A stretch of 20,519 nucleotides of DNA from Armatimonadota bacterium (lineage in GTDB: Bacteria > Armatimonadota > Fimbriimonadia > Fimbriimonadales > Fimbriimonadaceae). Location of the stretch: contig JAEVZK010000023.1 of assembly GCA_023392285.1 (NCBI GenBank), forward strand, positions 1 to 20,519, in the 5' to 3' direction. Positions 1 to 7,188 of the stretch are shown in pieces. The position numbers were made by a program, and so were the translations under genes. The number at the start of each line of letters is the position of its first letter. Position 1 is the stretch's first letter. The notes beneath the pieces are model-generated. The model saw only the letters and a program-made list of their open reading frames with translations, did not search any database and was not told where the DNA came from.

Positions 1-252
1 GTACTTCATCGTGCAGGAGCCGAGCGGGTAGAAACCGGTCTCGATTCCGTAATTCACGTGACTCAGATTGGTGAAGTGACGCAGAAGATCGAGTTCGCCC
101 ACTTGCGGTAGGTGGAGTTCTTCTCGAAGTTCCCCGACGCATTCCTGGAGATCAACTTCTGGAGTGTCGCACCGGGGCAAATTACATCCGATTCGACCTT
201 CTCGGGATTGGTCGAAAATTAGAGTTGGCGCGGGAACACTTTTCTGCCTCAT
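1..252 (-). CDS. gcvPB: Glycine dehydrogenase (decarboxylating) subunit 2, N-terminal fragment
   Basis: This is the first 84 codons of the C-terminal-type half of the glycine cleavage P-protein; the gene runs off the left edge. It reads in frame from an ATG at 252 to base 1. The reading contains the family's early SREGRIG stretch and the conserved motif TGFYPLGSCTMKY at about residues 72-84. In the two-subunit enzyme this chain carries the PLP-binding lysine, which lies outside the window. With GcvPA it decarboxylates glycine and passes the aminomethyl group to lipoyl-GcvH in the cytoplasm. It begins 40 bases after the gcvPA stop, so it is the third gene of a gcvH-gcvPA-gcvPB operon. No strong ribosome binding site precedes the ATG. 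The assignment is firm; only the length of the full protein is unknown. Confidence 0.93.
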   Translation of the reverse strand, partial: MRQKSVPAPTLIFDQSREGRIGCNLPRCDTPEVDLQECVGELREELHLPQVGELDLLRHFTNLSHVNYGIETGFYPLGSCTMKY

Positions 253-292
253 GAAGCAGCAAGTTTACTCCGCGCTCAACCTCTTCGCCTTG

Positions 293-1633
293 TTAGCTCT
301 TGAGAATCGCGCCCAGCTTCGTCGCATACTCGTCGATTTGCTCTCGGGTTCGGATCTCCGTGCAGGCGACAAGCAGATAATTGTCCCAGCCAGGATAGTA
401 GTAGCCAAGTGGCAACCCGGCCAGCACACCGTCATTCAGAAGTTGAGTCTGGACCTCACGCGCATCTCGACCCAAATCGACGACGAATTCACAGAACACC
501 TTGCCGCTAAAGACGATTTTGGCCCCGGCTTCCGCAAGCGCCTTCATCGCGTATTGCGTATTGCGGATGCTGGCTTCGGCCACTTTCCTCATGCCATTCT
601 TGCCCATCGCCTCCATGTAAACCGTGGAAGCAAGTGCCATTAAGGCTTCATTTGTGCAGATGTTGGAGGTCGCTTTCTCGCGCCGTATGTCCTGCTCCCG
701 AGTGCGGAGCGTCATGACATAGCCTTCACGATCTCCGTGAGCTTCCTTCGTTTTACCGACGATTCGTCCCGGAATTCTTCGCACCAGCGTCTCTTTACAA
801 GCAAAGAGTCCACACAATGGACCTCCAAAGCCCATAGCGATTCCCATGGGCTGGGCCTCACCCACCACGATGTCCGCATCAAACTCGCCTGGAGGCTTGA
901 GCAACGCACAAGCGATCGGATCGGCAACGACGATGAACATCGCACCACTGTCCCGTGCGGCTTTGCGGACGGTCTCCAAATCTTCGATTGATCCGAAGAA
1001 ATTCGGATACTGGACGATGACACACGCGGCATCTTGATCGACCTTCGAAAAATCCTTCGTAACTCCTTCCGGCGTCTCGATCCATTCCACGTTCAGCGAC
1101 ATCGACCAGCAATACGTCTTTAGAACCTCGCGGTAATGCGGATGAACCGCTTCGCTGCAAACGATCTTCTTTCGCCCGTTGCTGCCGTAAGCGAGAATCG
1201 CCGCCTCCGCCATCGAGGTGGCGGCATCATACATGGAAGCGTTGGCAACATCCATACCATAGAGCTCCGCGATCATGGTCTGGAACTCGTATATTCCCTG
1301 CAGATAGCCTTGGCTGAGTTCAGGCTGATAGGGAGTGTAGGCCGTCAGAAATTCACCGCGCGAGATCACGGCGCCGACCGTAGCCGGGATGTACCGATCG
1401 TAGATACCGGCACCCAAAAAGCAGACCGCATCATGAAGCAGTTCCTTGTTCGTCTCGCTGAGTCTGGCCATCTTCGTGAGCAACCGGTGCTCGTCCAAAG
1501 CGGAGGGAATATTGAGCTCGCCTTTCAGCCGAAGATTCTCAGGGATGTCGCGAAACAATTCGTCGATTGAGGAGACGCCGATCGTCGCCAGCATCTCTTC
1601 CCGGTCTTGCTCTGTGTGGGGAATGTAGGGCAC
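293..1633 (-). CDS. gcvPA: Glycine dehydrogenase (decarboxylating) subunit 1
   Basis: This is the N-terminal-type half of the split glycine decarboxylase, 446 residues, the usual size for GcvPA. It partners GcvPB to decarboxylate glycine. Family motifs are clear: the start YIPHTEQDREEML, FLGAGIYDRYIP at residues 72-83, TAYTPYQPE at 97-105 and NASMYDAAT at 131-139. The start is a GTG two bases downstream of the gcvH stop, which implies translational coupling with gcvH. The split P-protein is common in Firmicutes, Thermotoga, Thermus and related deep lineages, whereas many Proteobacteria have one fused chain. No frameshift or missing motif was seen. Confidence 0.96.
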   Translation of the reverse strand: MPYIPHTEQDREEMLATIGVSSIDELFRDIPENLRLKGELNIPSALDEHRLLTKMARLSETNKELLHDAVCFLGAGIYDRYIPATVGAVISRGEFLTAYTPYQPELSQGYLQGIYEFQTMIAELYGMDVANASMYDAATSMAEAAILAYGSNGRKKIVCSEAVHPHYREVLKTYCWSMSLNVEWIETPEGVTKDFSKVDQDAACVIVQYPNFFGSIEDLETVRKAARDSGAMFIVVADPIACALLKPPGEFDADIVVGEAQPMGIAMGFGGPLCGLFACKETLVRRIPGRIVGKTKEAHGDREGYVMTLRTREQDIRREKATSNICTNEALMALASTVYMEAMGKNGMRKVAEASIRNTQYAMKALAEAGAKIVFSGKVFCEFVVDLGRDAREVQTQLLNDGVLAGLPLGYYYPGWDNYLLVACTEIRTREQIDEYATKLGAILKS

Positions 1634-1635
1634 GG

Positions 1636-2016
1636 CTAGTGAATGGAGCCCTCGTAGGCTGAGGCGTCCATCAAATCTCCGACCGCTCCTGGCTCATCGA
1701 GCTTGATCTTGACAAGCCATCCCTTGCCATAAGGATCAGAGTTTAACAGTTCGCTCTGTGCGCCAAGCGAGTCGTTCGACTCGACCACTTCCCCACTGAA
1801 AGGCGCGTAGACATCGCTCACCGTCTTTACTGACTCGACGCTGCCGATGCTGTCGCCGCTGGTCAGCTTCCGTCCGGGGGTAGGCAGGTCGACATAGACG
1901 ATGTCCCCGAGTTCGGACTGTGCGTAATCGGTAATCCCGATCGTCGCAACATCACCTTCGAGCTTGACCCACTCGTGAGTCTTCGTAAATTTCAAATCGT
2001 TCGGCACGTTCGACAT
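1636..2016 (-). CDS. gcvH: Glycine cleavage system H protein
   Basis: This is a 126-residue lipoyl carrier that shuttles the aminomethyl intermediate between the P, T and L proteins. The lipoyl attachment site is visible as GSVESVKTVSD, with the modified lysine at residue 64. The N-terminal part (FTKTHEWVKLEGDVATIGITDYAQ) has the normal H-protein form. The ATG at 2016 has a purine-rich site (GAAGAAG) a few bases upstream. It is the first gene of the operon and is divergent from trmD with about 66 bases between starts. That space is too short for a glycine riboswitch, and none was recognised. No gcvT is present on this side; it may lie beyond the left edge or elsewhere. Confidence 0.97.
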   Translation of the reverse strand: MSNVPNDLKFTKTHEWVKLEGDVATIGITDYAQSELGDIVYVDLPTPGRKLTSGDSIGSVESVKTVSDVYAPFSGEVVESNDSLGAQSELLNSDPYGKGWLVKIKLDEPGAVGDLMDASAYEGSIH

Positions 2017-2082
2017 GGTCTTCTTCTTTTCTCCGCAGGTTGAGTGGCGTCAAGATTACCCGTCGCCATAATGTCAATTGAG

Positions 2083-2820
2083 ATGCGAATCGACTTCATC
2101 ACGCTTTTCCCCACCATGGTGGAGATTCCCATGCGCACCAGCATGATCGGTCGAGCTGCCGCGGCCGGTCGGATCAGTGTCTCAACTGTCGACCCGAGAT
2201 CGTTCACAACCGACAGTCACCGAACGGTGGATGACACCCCTTATGGAGGGGGACCGGGAATGCTCATGAAAGCCCAGCCGGTTGCGCTGGCGATCGATTC
2301 TGTCTTAGAGGAAGGTGCAGCCATCGTGATGACCGATCCAACTGGCGCGCGCTTCACCCAAAATGACGCGATTGAACTCTCCAACAAGGGCCAAATTATT
2401 TTCGTTTGCGGCCACTACGAAGGAATCGATGGGCGAATCGCTGAACACTACGCGACACACGTTCTTTCGATTGGCGATTTCGTGCTGACGAATGGAGAAT
2501 TACCGGCGTTGGTGATGGCCGATGCGATCGTGCGAACCCTTCCCGGCGTGCTGGGGAGCTCGGAAAGCCTGGCGATCGATTCTCACGCGGATGGCCTCCT
2601 ATCTGCCCCGCAGTTCACACGACCCGAAGAGTGGCGGGGCATGCGTGTTCCTGAAGTGCTCCTTAGCGGCAATCACCGTCTCATCTCGCAGTGGAAGCGT
2701 AGGGAATCCTTGAGAATCACGCGTGAGAACCGCCCCGACCTTTTCGCCACCGCAAAGCTCACCAAAGAGGACCTGACTCTTCTGCAGGAGCCCGCCGTTC
2801 TCATAGAAAAAGGCGAGTGA
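2083..2820 (+). CDS. trmD: tRNA (guanine-N1)-methyltransferase
   Basis: TrmD methylates G37 at N1 in tRNAs that read CNN codons, using S-adenosylmethionine, and so prevents +1 frameshifting. It is normally essential. The 245-residue product starts with the family's MRIDFITLFP. It carries GGGPGMLMK (residues 56-63), CGHYEGIDGR (109-118) and the SAM-binding trefoil-knot stretch GDFVLTNGELP (131-141). It also has the catalytic-region Asp in DSHADGLL and the conserved RPEEWRGMRVPEVLLSGNH. In-frame starts also exist at 2071 (ATG) and 2044 (GTG), but homologues begin at MRIDF, and none of the three has a strong ribosome binding site. It stands alone here: no rpsP, rimM or rplS is adjacent. Confidence 0.96.
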   Translation: MRIDFITLFPTMVEIPMRTSMIGRAAAAGRISVSTVDPRSFTTDSHRTVDDTPYGGGPGMLMKAQPVALAIDSVLEEGAAIVMTDPTGARFTQNDAIELSNKGQIIFVCGHYEGIDGRIAEHYATHVLSIGDFVLTNGELPALVMADAIVRTLPGVLGSSESLAIDSHADGLLSAPQFTRPEEWRGMRVPEVLLSGNHRLISQWKRRESLRITRENRPDLFATAKLTKEDLTLLQEPAVLIEKGE

Positions 2821-2849
2821 GAAGAGAAACCTTTCGGTGTAGCTTTGCA

Positions 2850-2865
2850 TTGACCCAGTGGTCAA
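2850..2865. terminator. Possible bidirectional terminator hairpin between trmD and the convergent gene
   Basis: TTGACC and GGTCAA form a perfect 6-bp stem around a CAGT loop in the 71-base gap between two convergent genes. Neither strand has a good T-run after the stem, so termination is only suggested by position. Confidence 0.35.
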
Positions 2866-2891
2866 GTTAGAGGCGAATCTCGCACCTGGAA

Positions 2892-3317
2892 CTACCGCGT
2901 GAAAAGGACCTTCCCTTTCATAGCTCCAGCGGGAAAAGCCATCGACATCGTCTTGCCATCTGCGGAAAGCGTCAAAGTTTCACTCTTTGGTGAGTTCTTT
3001 CGCTTCGGCGAAATAATGACCTGATTACCAGCTTGCTTCCACGTGCCGGTGTCCGTTTGCTGTTTCATGCTTGGATTGCCGGTTGCGGTCGCGGTGTAAG
3101 TGTGATCCGCCTTCAGCACGATCGTTATTTTCATCTTCTTGATCATCTCCATGCCGGCGTTGAATTGCTGTCGCTGTTGAGGAGTCAGGTTCTTCGGAAG
3201 CGACGTCGCATCGAGCATGATTTTGCCGTGCCATGTCCCGACCGGCGAAGCTGCCGAAGCGAGGACGAAGAGGGCCGTGAGCATCGCCGCGACCAAAGAG
3301 AGCTTTAGTGCTTTCAT
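2892..3317 (-). CDS. Secreted lipocalin-like protein of unknown function
   Basis: This is a 141-residue exported protein. It has a signal peptide at about residues 1-23 (MKALKLSL, hydrophobic core, cleavage near ASA-AS). The mature part begins with PVGTWHGK. Next comes a short predicted helix rich in Q, M and K, then beta-strand-like segments including TGTWKQAGNQVIISP and LTLSADGKTMSM. The G-x-W start and a late 'W/Y-K-x-x-G-N-x-I' strand are typical of small lipocalin/calycin-like domains that test as 'hypothetical' in many genomes. No catalytic residues are evident. It has no Shine-Dalgarno sequence but a TATAAC hexamer 8 bases before the ATG. The lipoprotein at 18744-19223 has a similar layout. 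The exact role is unknown. Confidence 0.8.
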   Translation of the reverse strand: MKALKLSLVAAMLTALFVLASAASPVGTWHGKIMLDATSLPKNLTPQQRQQFNAGMEMIKKMKITIVLKADHTYTATATGNPSMKQQTDTGTWKQAGNQVIISPKRKNSPKSETLTLSADGKTMSMAFPAGAMKGKVLFTR

Positions 3318-3325
3318 ACCGCTTC

Positions 3326-3331
3326 GTTATA
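3326..3331 (-). promoter_or_regulatory. Putative -10 element (TATAAC), leaderless start
   Basis: On the minus strand TATAAC lies 8 bases before the ATG at 3317. Transcription would begin at or next to the start codon. No Shine-Dalgarno sequence and no clear -35 were seen. Confidence 0.45.
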
Positions 3332-3340
3332 CAATGCCAA

Positions 3341-3356
3341 GGGGGAAAGATCCCCC
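3341..3356 (-). terminator. Possible terminator hairpin after the LolA-like gene
   Basis: A perfect 6-bp stem (GGGGGA/TCCCCC) with a 4-base loop lies 25 bases past the stop of the 3381-4091 gene. On the minus strand it is followed by TTGGCATTGT, only a weak T-rich tail. It also sits just upstream of the putative promoter of the next gene. Confidence 0.4.
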
Positions 3357-3380
3357 ATTGAACACAATGTTGCGACAATT

Positions 3381-4091
3381 TTAGGGATTAAAGATGTCGT
3401 CGTCTAACCCGGTGTTGATTTTCACATTCTGGTAGAGCGTCTCGCCTGCGACCTTTCCATCTGCGTTCTTCACCGTTGCGCTCACGGGAATTGCACATCC
3501 CCCGATCTTTTGCGGCCCGCCATAAATAAACGTCGCCTTGAGATTGCCTTTCTGGTCGTACCACTCACGTTTGCTCAAGAATTTGGTTTCCGGATCGATC
3601 CACACCCGGTATCGGCTGGTGTCATCGAATTTCTGCTCGTCATAAGTCAGATCGAAAACGAGGTCGTTCGTTGCCCGATCTTTGCGGATGAACTTTGCAT
3701 CCAAGTAGCCGCTGACTAACGCGGGCGTCAAAATACCGAAATCGAAGGGAGTCTGCCGCTGGCCAGGCTTCTTCGCCACATTCGTCTTCAAGTTGATTCC
3801 CTGCCGAGGCGCTCGAATGACGCGAGTTCCTCCGTTCAAAATGAAAACTACGGTCGTGTCATCGACCTTCGTGTCCCCCCGCAGCTTGAAGGGCTCCTTC
3901 ATGCGAAAAGTCGTGTTCTTGAACCGGTATGATTCGCCAAAATCCTTGTTGATTTTGCGAAGCTCAGTTTGATTTCCACTCTTCACATGGGCGGTAAAAG
4001 TTGCATCCTTGAAGTTGGTTTGAACGTAGTTTTCGATCTGAGGTGTTTGACCGGCGGTCAAGAGCACCGGGATCACTGCCAATAAGTTCAT
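3381..4091 (-). CDS. LolA-like outer-membrane lipoprotein-sorting family protein
   Basis: This is a 236-residue exported protein with a short signal peptide (MNLLAVIPVLLTAGQ). The rest resembles the LolA/LolB-like half-barrel family: alternating strands, the segment RYRVWIDPETKFLSKREWYDQ, then 'GNLKATFIYG..KIGGCAIPVS' and a C-terminal 'VKINTGLDDDIFNP'. In that broad family this fold binds lipids or lipoprotein acyl chains in the periplasm. Whether this protein moves lipoproteins is not shown by the sequence. It precedes the lipocalin-like gene on the same strand and is divergent from the 4168 membrane module across a 76-base gap. A TAAACT hexamer lies 7 bases before the ATG; an AAGGA is also present but 13 bases away. 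Confidence 0.75.
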   Translation of the reverse strand: MNLLAVIPVLLTAGQTPQIENYVQTNFKDATFTAHVKSGNQTELRKINKDFGESYRFKNTTFRMKEPFKLRGDTKVDDTTVVFILNGGTRVIRAPRQGINLKTNVAKKPGQRQTPFDFGILTPALVSGYLDAKFIRKDRATNDLVFDLTYDEQKFDDTSRYRVWIDPETKFLSKREWYDQKGNLKATFIYGGPQKIGGCAIPVSATVKNADGKVAGETLYQNVKINTGLDDDIFNP

Positions 4092-4098
4092 GTTCGTA

Positions 4099-4104
4099 AG
4101 TTTA
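4099..4104 (-). promoter_or_regulatory. Putative -10 element (TAAACT)
   Basis: On the minus strand TAAACT is 7 bases before the ATG at 4091, consistent with a leaderless start. An alternative -10, TATACA at 4109-4114, would give a short leader. The choice cannot be made from sequence. Confidence 0.35.
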
Positions 4105-4151
4105 TCCTTGTATATCTTGGGGGTCGCTCCTAATATGTCTGTCGCCTCTGA

Positions 4152-4157
4152 TACACT
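4152..4157 (+). promoter_or_regulatory. Putative extended -10 (TGA TACACT)
   Basis: TACACT preceded by TGA (an extended -10 form) lies 10 bases before the GTG at 4168. No Shine-Dalgarno sequence lies between them. It would drive the 4168-7176 membrane module. Confidence 0.45.
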
Positions 4158-4167
4158 GCTGATATAA

Positions 4168-5211
4168 GTGACGTCTGATCCGCTTTCGCGTTATTTAACT
4201 CTGCGATCCGCTAAGCTCGATCGGCGCGTTCGCCTGCAGGTTATGCAGCCGAATGAGGTCCTCGATCTTGGGGTACGCGTTTATCAGTCAGTTGGGTGGA
4301 TGTTCCTGCGCGCAACCGTCGGCTCGAGCCTCTTTTGCTTTGCAGCTCTGCTGTTCTGGAGCAATTATGTGTTCCCTTCCTTCATTTATACGCAGAATCC
4401 CAATTCAACTTCTGCACAGATGATCGAAGTAGTTGTCGCGATGGCGTTAGCAATTTTTGTCGCTGGCCCGCTATTCCTGCTCGGAGTCTCCTACTCCACG
4501 ACCATCGTGACGTATCTTGCGTCCGACTTTATCTTGGGAAACGCACCCTCCCTAGAAAGCGCCGTTGAAAAGACGAGAACGAAGGTGTTCCAAATTTTGG
4601 TGCTTTCCTTGCGAGAGATTCTCATCGCCTGCATGGGATTGGCAATTGGAATCGCGCTCCTGCTGCTCTCTGGCTACCTGGGAAACACCACTAGCGAAAC
4701 CGACACGAGTGCTGCCTTTACCCTGCTCCTTGGAATCTTGGGCGTGTCGGTCGGGATCATTTTCTTTATTGTAGTCGTGTGTCGACATGCTTTGGCACCG
4801 GTAGCGATGGCTCTTGAAAATTTGCGGGCAGGGGATGCGGCCAAGCGAAGTGTCGCTCTGCTAAAGGCTTACGGCAATATTCAAGGCGGAGGTTCTGCAA
4901 TCTTTGCTGGCATGATCGTGTGCCTGATCGTTCTCTTATTCATGAGTATTGGCCTCTACTCCTCGCTGGATGTGATCGGCTATCCCGATTCGATCCGCAA
5001 TGCCATTTCTTCCTGGCCTTATGCCGGCGTGATCGTGACGATGTTGGGCTACTTGCCCCTGTTTGCAATGATCTGGACCGTGGTGCCCCTCTGGGCATCT
5101 ATGCTGACGATCATCTATTACTCAAGAAGAATCCGCCTGGAGGGATATGATGTTGAAGCTCTCGCTGAAGACGTCTGGCGTGCAGATCGCGCGAATCGTT
5201 TCGAGCTTTAG
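4168..5211 (+). CDS. Six-helix integral membrane protein (GDPD membrane-domain-like)
   Basis: This is a 347-residue membrane protein with about six hydrophobic segments, near residues 45-68, 86-122, 145-171, 183-208, 243-268 and 285-317. Between helices 4 and 5 it has the motif LENLRAGDAAKRSVALLKA. This matches the 'E-x-L-x-x-x-x-A-x-x-R-S' loop of the membrane domain found with glycerophosphodiester phosphodiesterases and in stand-alone proteins of unknown function. The charged C-terminus (RRIRLEGYDVEALAEDV) is typical of membrane proteins encoded beside DUF4129 genes. No enzyme domain is present. The start is a GTG at 4168 without a ribosome binding site. Its 3' end overlaps the DUF4129 gene by about 62 bases, so the two are probably co-translated. 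The function is unknown; I infer an envelope role. Confidence 0.8.
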   Translation: MTSDPLSRYLTLRSAKLDRRVRLQVMQPNEVLDLGVRVYQSVGWMFLRATVGSSLFCFAALLFWSNYVFPSFIYTQNPNSTSAQMIEVVVAMALAIFVAGPLFLLGVSYSTTIVTYLASDFILGNAPSLESAVEKTRTKVFQILVLSLREILIACMGLAIGIALLLLSGYLGNTTSETDTSAAFTLLLGILGVSVGIIFFIVVVCRHALAPVAMALENLRAGDAAKRSVALLKAYGNIQGGGSAIFAGMIVCLIVLLFMSIGLYSSLDVIGYPDSIRNAISSWPYAGVIVTMLGYLPLFAMIWTVVPLWASMLTIIYYSRRIRLEGYDVEALAEDVWRADRANRFEL

Positions 5212-6058
5212 TTTTATCATTTGTTTCGCGGTTGCACTTAGCGGCGAGTATACGCAGACGTCTCGTCAACTGCAAACCGCAAACGAGACTGCCAAGCTCA
5301 AAATCCTGAACGACCTAGCCAAAAAGGACTCCAACTTGAGGATGATCCTTGGAAAGAATTCGGTTGGCAGAGCGGAAGAGTACGTCGATCTTAAAGCGTT
5401 CCTCGAATCGTCTCCTGACAAGAAGTCGGATTTCATCGACGCTAAGTCCATCACCAAATCGCCTCTCTATTCAGATCTTGGTGAACGATCTGAAGCCAAC
5501 TGGCTCCACGAAGCGGGTGAGCGCTTAGCTAAGCTCTTCCAGCGAAACGAAAACCCTACTCCATCCTTTAATCCGCCGTCCCTCGGAATGCCAGGGTGGC
5601 TGGTCCCGCTTGCATGGTTCCTGCTCGGAGGCATCCTTCTCGCTTTCCTGATTTATTCACTCCGATTCATCCGCCTTCGAGGCGTACTTAAACGCAAGGC
5701 GCGAGCAGTGATGGAAGATGACGAGCCGGAGCGCACATTAGACGAGTGGCTTACCCTCGCCAACCAGTACGAGAAGGAAGGCCGCTATCGCGAAGCTGTC
5801 CGGGCACTGTACCTTTCATGCCTTCTCAAGTTCGACGAGAAGAACATCGCGCGTTTTCTTCGTGGCCAAACCAACTGGGAGCACTTGACCCGAATCGAAT
5901 CGAGCCCAAGATTGCCGAACGGAATCGACTTCAGAACTCCCACGAAGGCCTTCGACAATGTCTGGTATGGCTACAAAGTGCGGGGCGCGGAGGACGTCGC
6001 CCAATTCAGGAACTGGTATAGCGACATCAACACGGCCTTGGCAAGGGTGGCGGCATGA
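5150..6058 (+). CDS. DUF4129-domain membrane protein
   Basis: The product is 302 residues. One membrane helix lies near the N-terminus (about residues 14-31), followed by an extracytoplasmic segment of roughly 115 residues. A second helix lies at about 150-174 (WLVPLAWFLLGGILLAFLIY). The cytoplasmic C-terminal region has the DUF4129 pattern: LANQYEKEGRYREAVRALYL, then WEHLTRIE, and a closing FDNVWYGYKV. DUF4129 domains are often linked to transglutaminase-like and MoxR/DUF58 clusters; their molecular role is not known. I prefer the ATG at 5150 over the one at 5147 because GGAGG at 5139-5143 is then correctly spaced. It overlaps the preceding gene and ends in an ATGA overlap with the next, so the three genes form one translationally coupled unit. 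Confidence 0.82.
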   Translation: MLKLSLKTSGVQIARIVSSFSFIICFAVALSGEYTQTSRQLQTANETAKLKILNDLAKKDSNLRMILGKNSVGRAEEYVDLKAFLESSPDKKSDFIDAKSITKSPLYSDLGERSEANWLHEAGERLAKLFQRNENPTPSFNPPSLGMPGWLVPLAWFLLGGILLAFLIYSLRFIRLRGVLKRKARAVMEDDEPERTLDEWLTLANQYEKEGRYREAVRALYLSCLLKFDEKNIARFLRGQTNWEHLTRIESSPRLPNGIDFRTPTKAFDNVWYGYKVRGAEDVAQFRNWYSDINTALARVAA

Positions 6059-7176
6059 AGTTCAAGAACTGGACTCAAGTGGGCTGGATACTCACTTCCC
6101 TACTATTGCTTTCGATCGGCGTGATCTCCTATTCACGAGAATCGCGGAGCACACGTCCCACGATCGACAACTACGGGCCGAGCGGAACGGCCGCTTTTGC
6201 GACTCTCCTCTCAAAGAACGGCTATCAAATCAGAAACCTAACCTCCACATTCCCGGAGGTTGACCCAGAAGACACCATTGTCGCCTTCGTGCAGAACTCC
6301 GAGTTCGATTCCGGCCAGTCTCCCGCCGTCTTCCAGTACTTCAACGAATTGGCGGAAGGCGGAAATCGCGTCCTTATTCTTCCTTTGGATAACGATTTCG
6401 ATGTCGCCACAAAATCCACCCAACCGCTCGTCATCACCGATCCGCTCAGCAAAGAAAGATTGACCGTACGAATGAACCCGAGTGAATCTCGCTTTGAGGT
6501 TCCAGGACAGCCAGCTGGACAAGTGCGGGTGAGCAAGTGGGTATTGGGAAAGGATATGGCCCCTTCACAGCCTCCTGCAGCGGAACTCGCTAAGGTTGGA
6601 AGGGGCTACGAAATCATCGCAAGCGATGGGATTGTCGCAACCAACCGATTTATCGACAAGGATCAGAACGCGCAGTACATCCTCGATCTTGTCCACACGA
6701 TAAGCGGTGGTTCAGGCACTATTTGCTTTGCCGAAGCTCTTTATCAGCCAACTGAGCCGGGTCTGCTCACCGTTTTGGGTCCGTGGGCAGAGGCAGGATT
6801 CTGGCAGATGCTCTTCTTGTTCGTCGTCGTGGTGTACACGCTCGGCAAACGATTTGGACTTCCCACCGATCTCCGCCCTGTGCAGGTGGGTCAAAGAGAT
6901 TTGGCGAAGGCCGTTGCGGACACCTACGGTAGAGCCCGCGTGTCCCAACTCGCGGCTCGTTCCATTTACCAGAGCGCTGACCGACGGCTGCGAAAGATGC
7001 TGAAGCTGTCCCCCGAGGCTCCTCCGCGTGATCGAGACAATCTTCTCTCCCCTGAAATTGTGAAGGCCCTTAGAGATGTAGATGAAGCTTCGAGGCAAGA
7101 CCTTGGCCCTCGAGAAACCTTTCATCGGTGCCGAGCGCTACGAGAGCGAATGCAACTTGATTTTCTCAAAAACTGA
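6055..7176 (+). CDS. DUF4350-domain membrane protein
   Basis: The product is 373 residues. An N-terminal helix (about 8-25) is followed by a DUF4350-type region: 'DNYGPSGTAAFATLLSKNGYQI' and then 'GGNRVLILPLDNDF', which resembles a degenerate GATase1-like fold with no obvious catalytic Cys. A second helix lies at about 246-264 (FWQMLFLFVVVVYTLGKRFG). The C-terminal cytoplasmic part is helical and contains RKMLKLSPEAPPRD. DUF4350 proteins usually sit between DUF4129 and MoxR/DUF58 genes. Here the DUF4129 gene is directly upstream with a 4-base overlap (ATGA at 6055), but no MoxR or DUF58 gene follows. The role is unknown; it is likely part of a membrane complex with its two upstream neighbours. 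Confidence 0.82.
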   Translation: MKFKNWTQVGWILTSLLLLSIGVISYSRESRSTRPTIDNYGPSGTAAFATLLSKNGYQIRNLTSTFPEVDPEDTIVAFVQNSEFDSGQSPAVFQYFNELAEGGNRVLILPLDNDFDVATKSTQPLVITDPLSKERLTVRMNPSESRFEVPGQPAGQVRVSKWVLGKDMAPSQPPAAELAKVGRGYEIIASDGIVATNRFIDKDQNAQYILDLVHTISGGSGTICFAEALYQPTEPGLLTVLGPWAEAGFWQMLFLFVVVVYTLGKRFGLPTDLRPVQVGQRDLAKAVADTYGRARVSQLAARSIYQSADRRLRKMLKLSPEAPPRDRDNLLSPEIVKALRDVDEASRQDLGPRETFHRCRALRERMQLDFLKN

Positions 7177-7182
7177 TATGCT
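7177..7182 (+). promoter_or_regulatory. Putative extended -10 (TGA TATGCT)
   Basis: TATGCT, preceded by TGA (which is also the stop codon of the DUF4350 gene), lies 6 bases before the ATG at 7189. There is no Shine-Dalgarno sequence. This fits an internal promoter giving a leaderless transcript. Confidence 0.45.
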
Positions 7183-7188
7183 CTAAGC

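Noticed and set aside
164..643. 159-codon plus-strand frame across the gcvPA/gcvPB junction
   Set aside because: It is antisense to two strongly recognised glycine cleavage genes.
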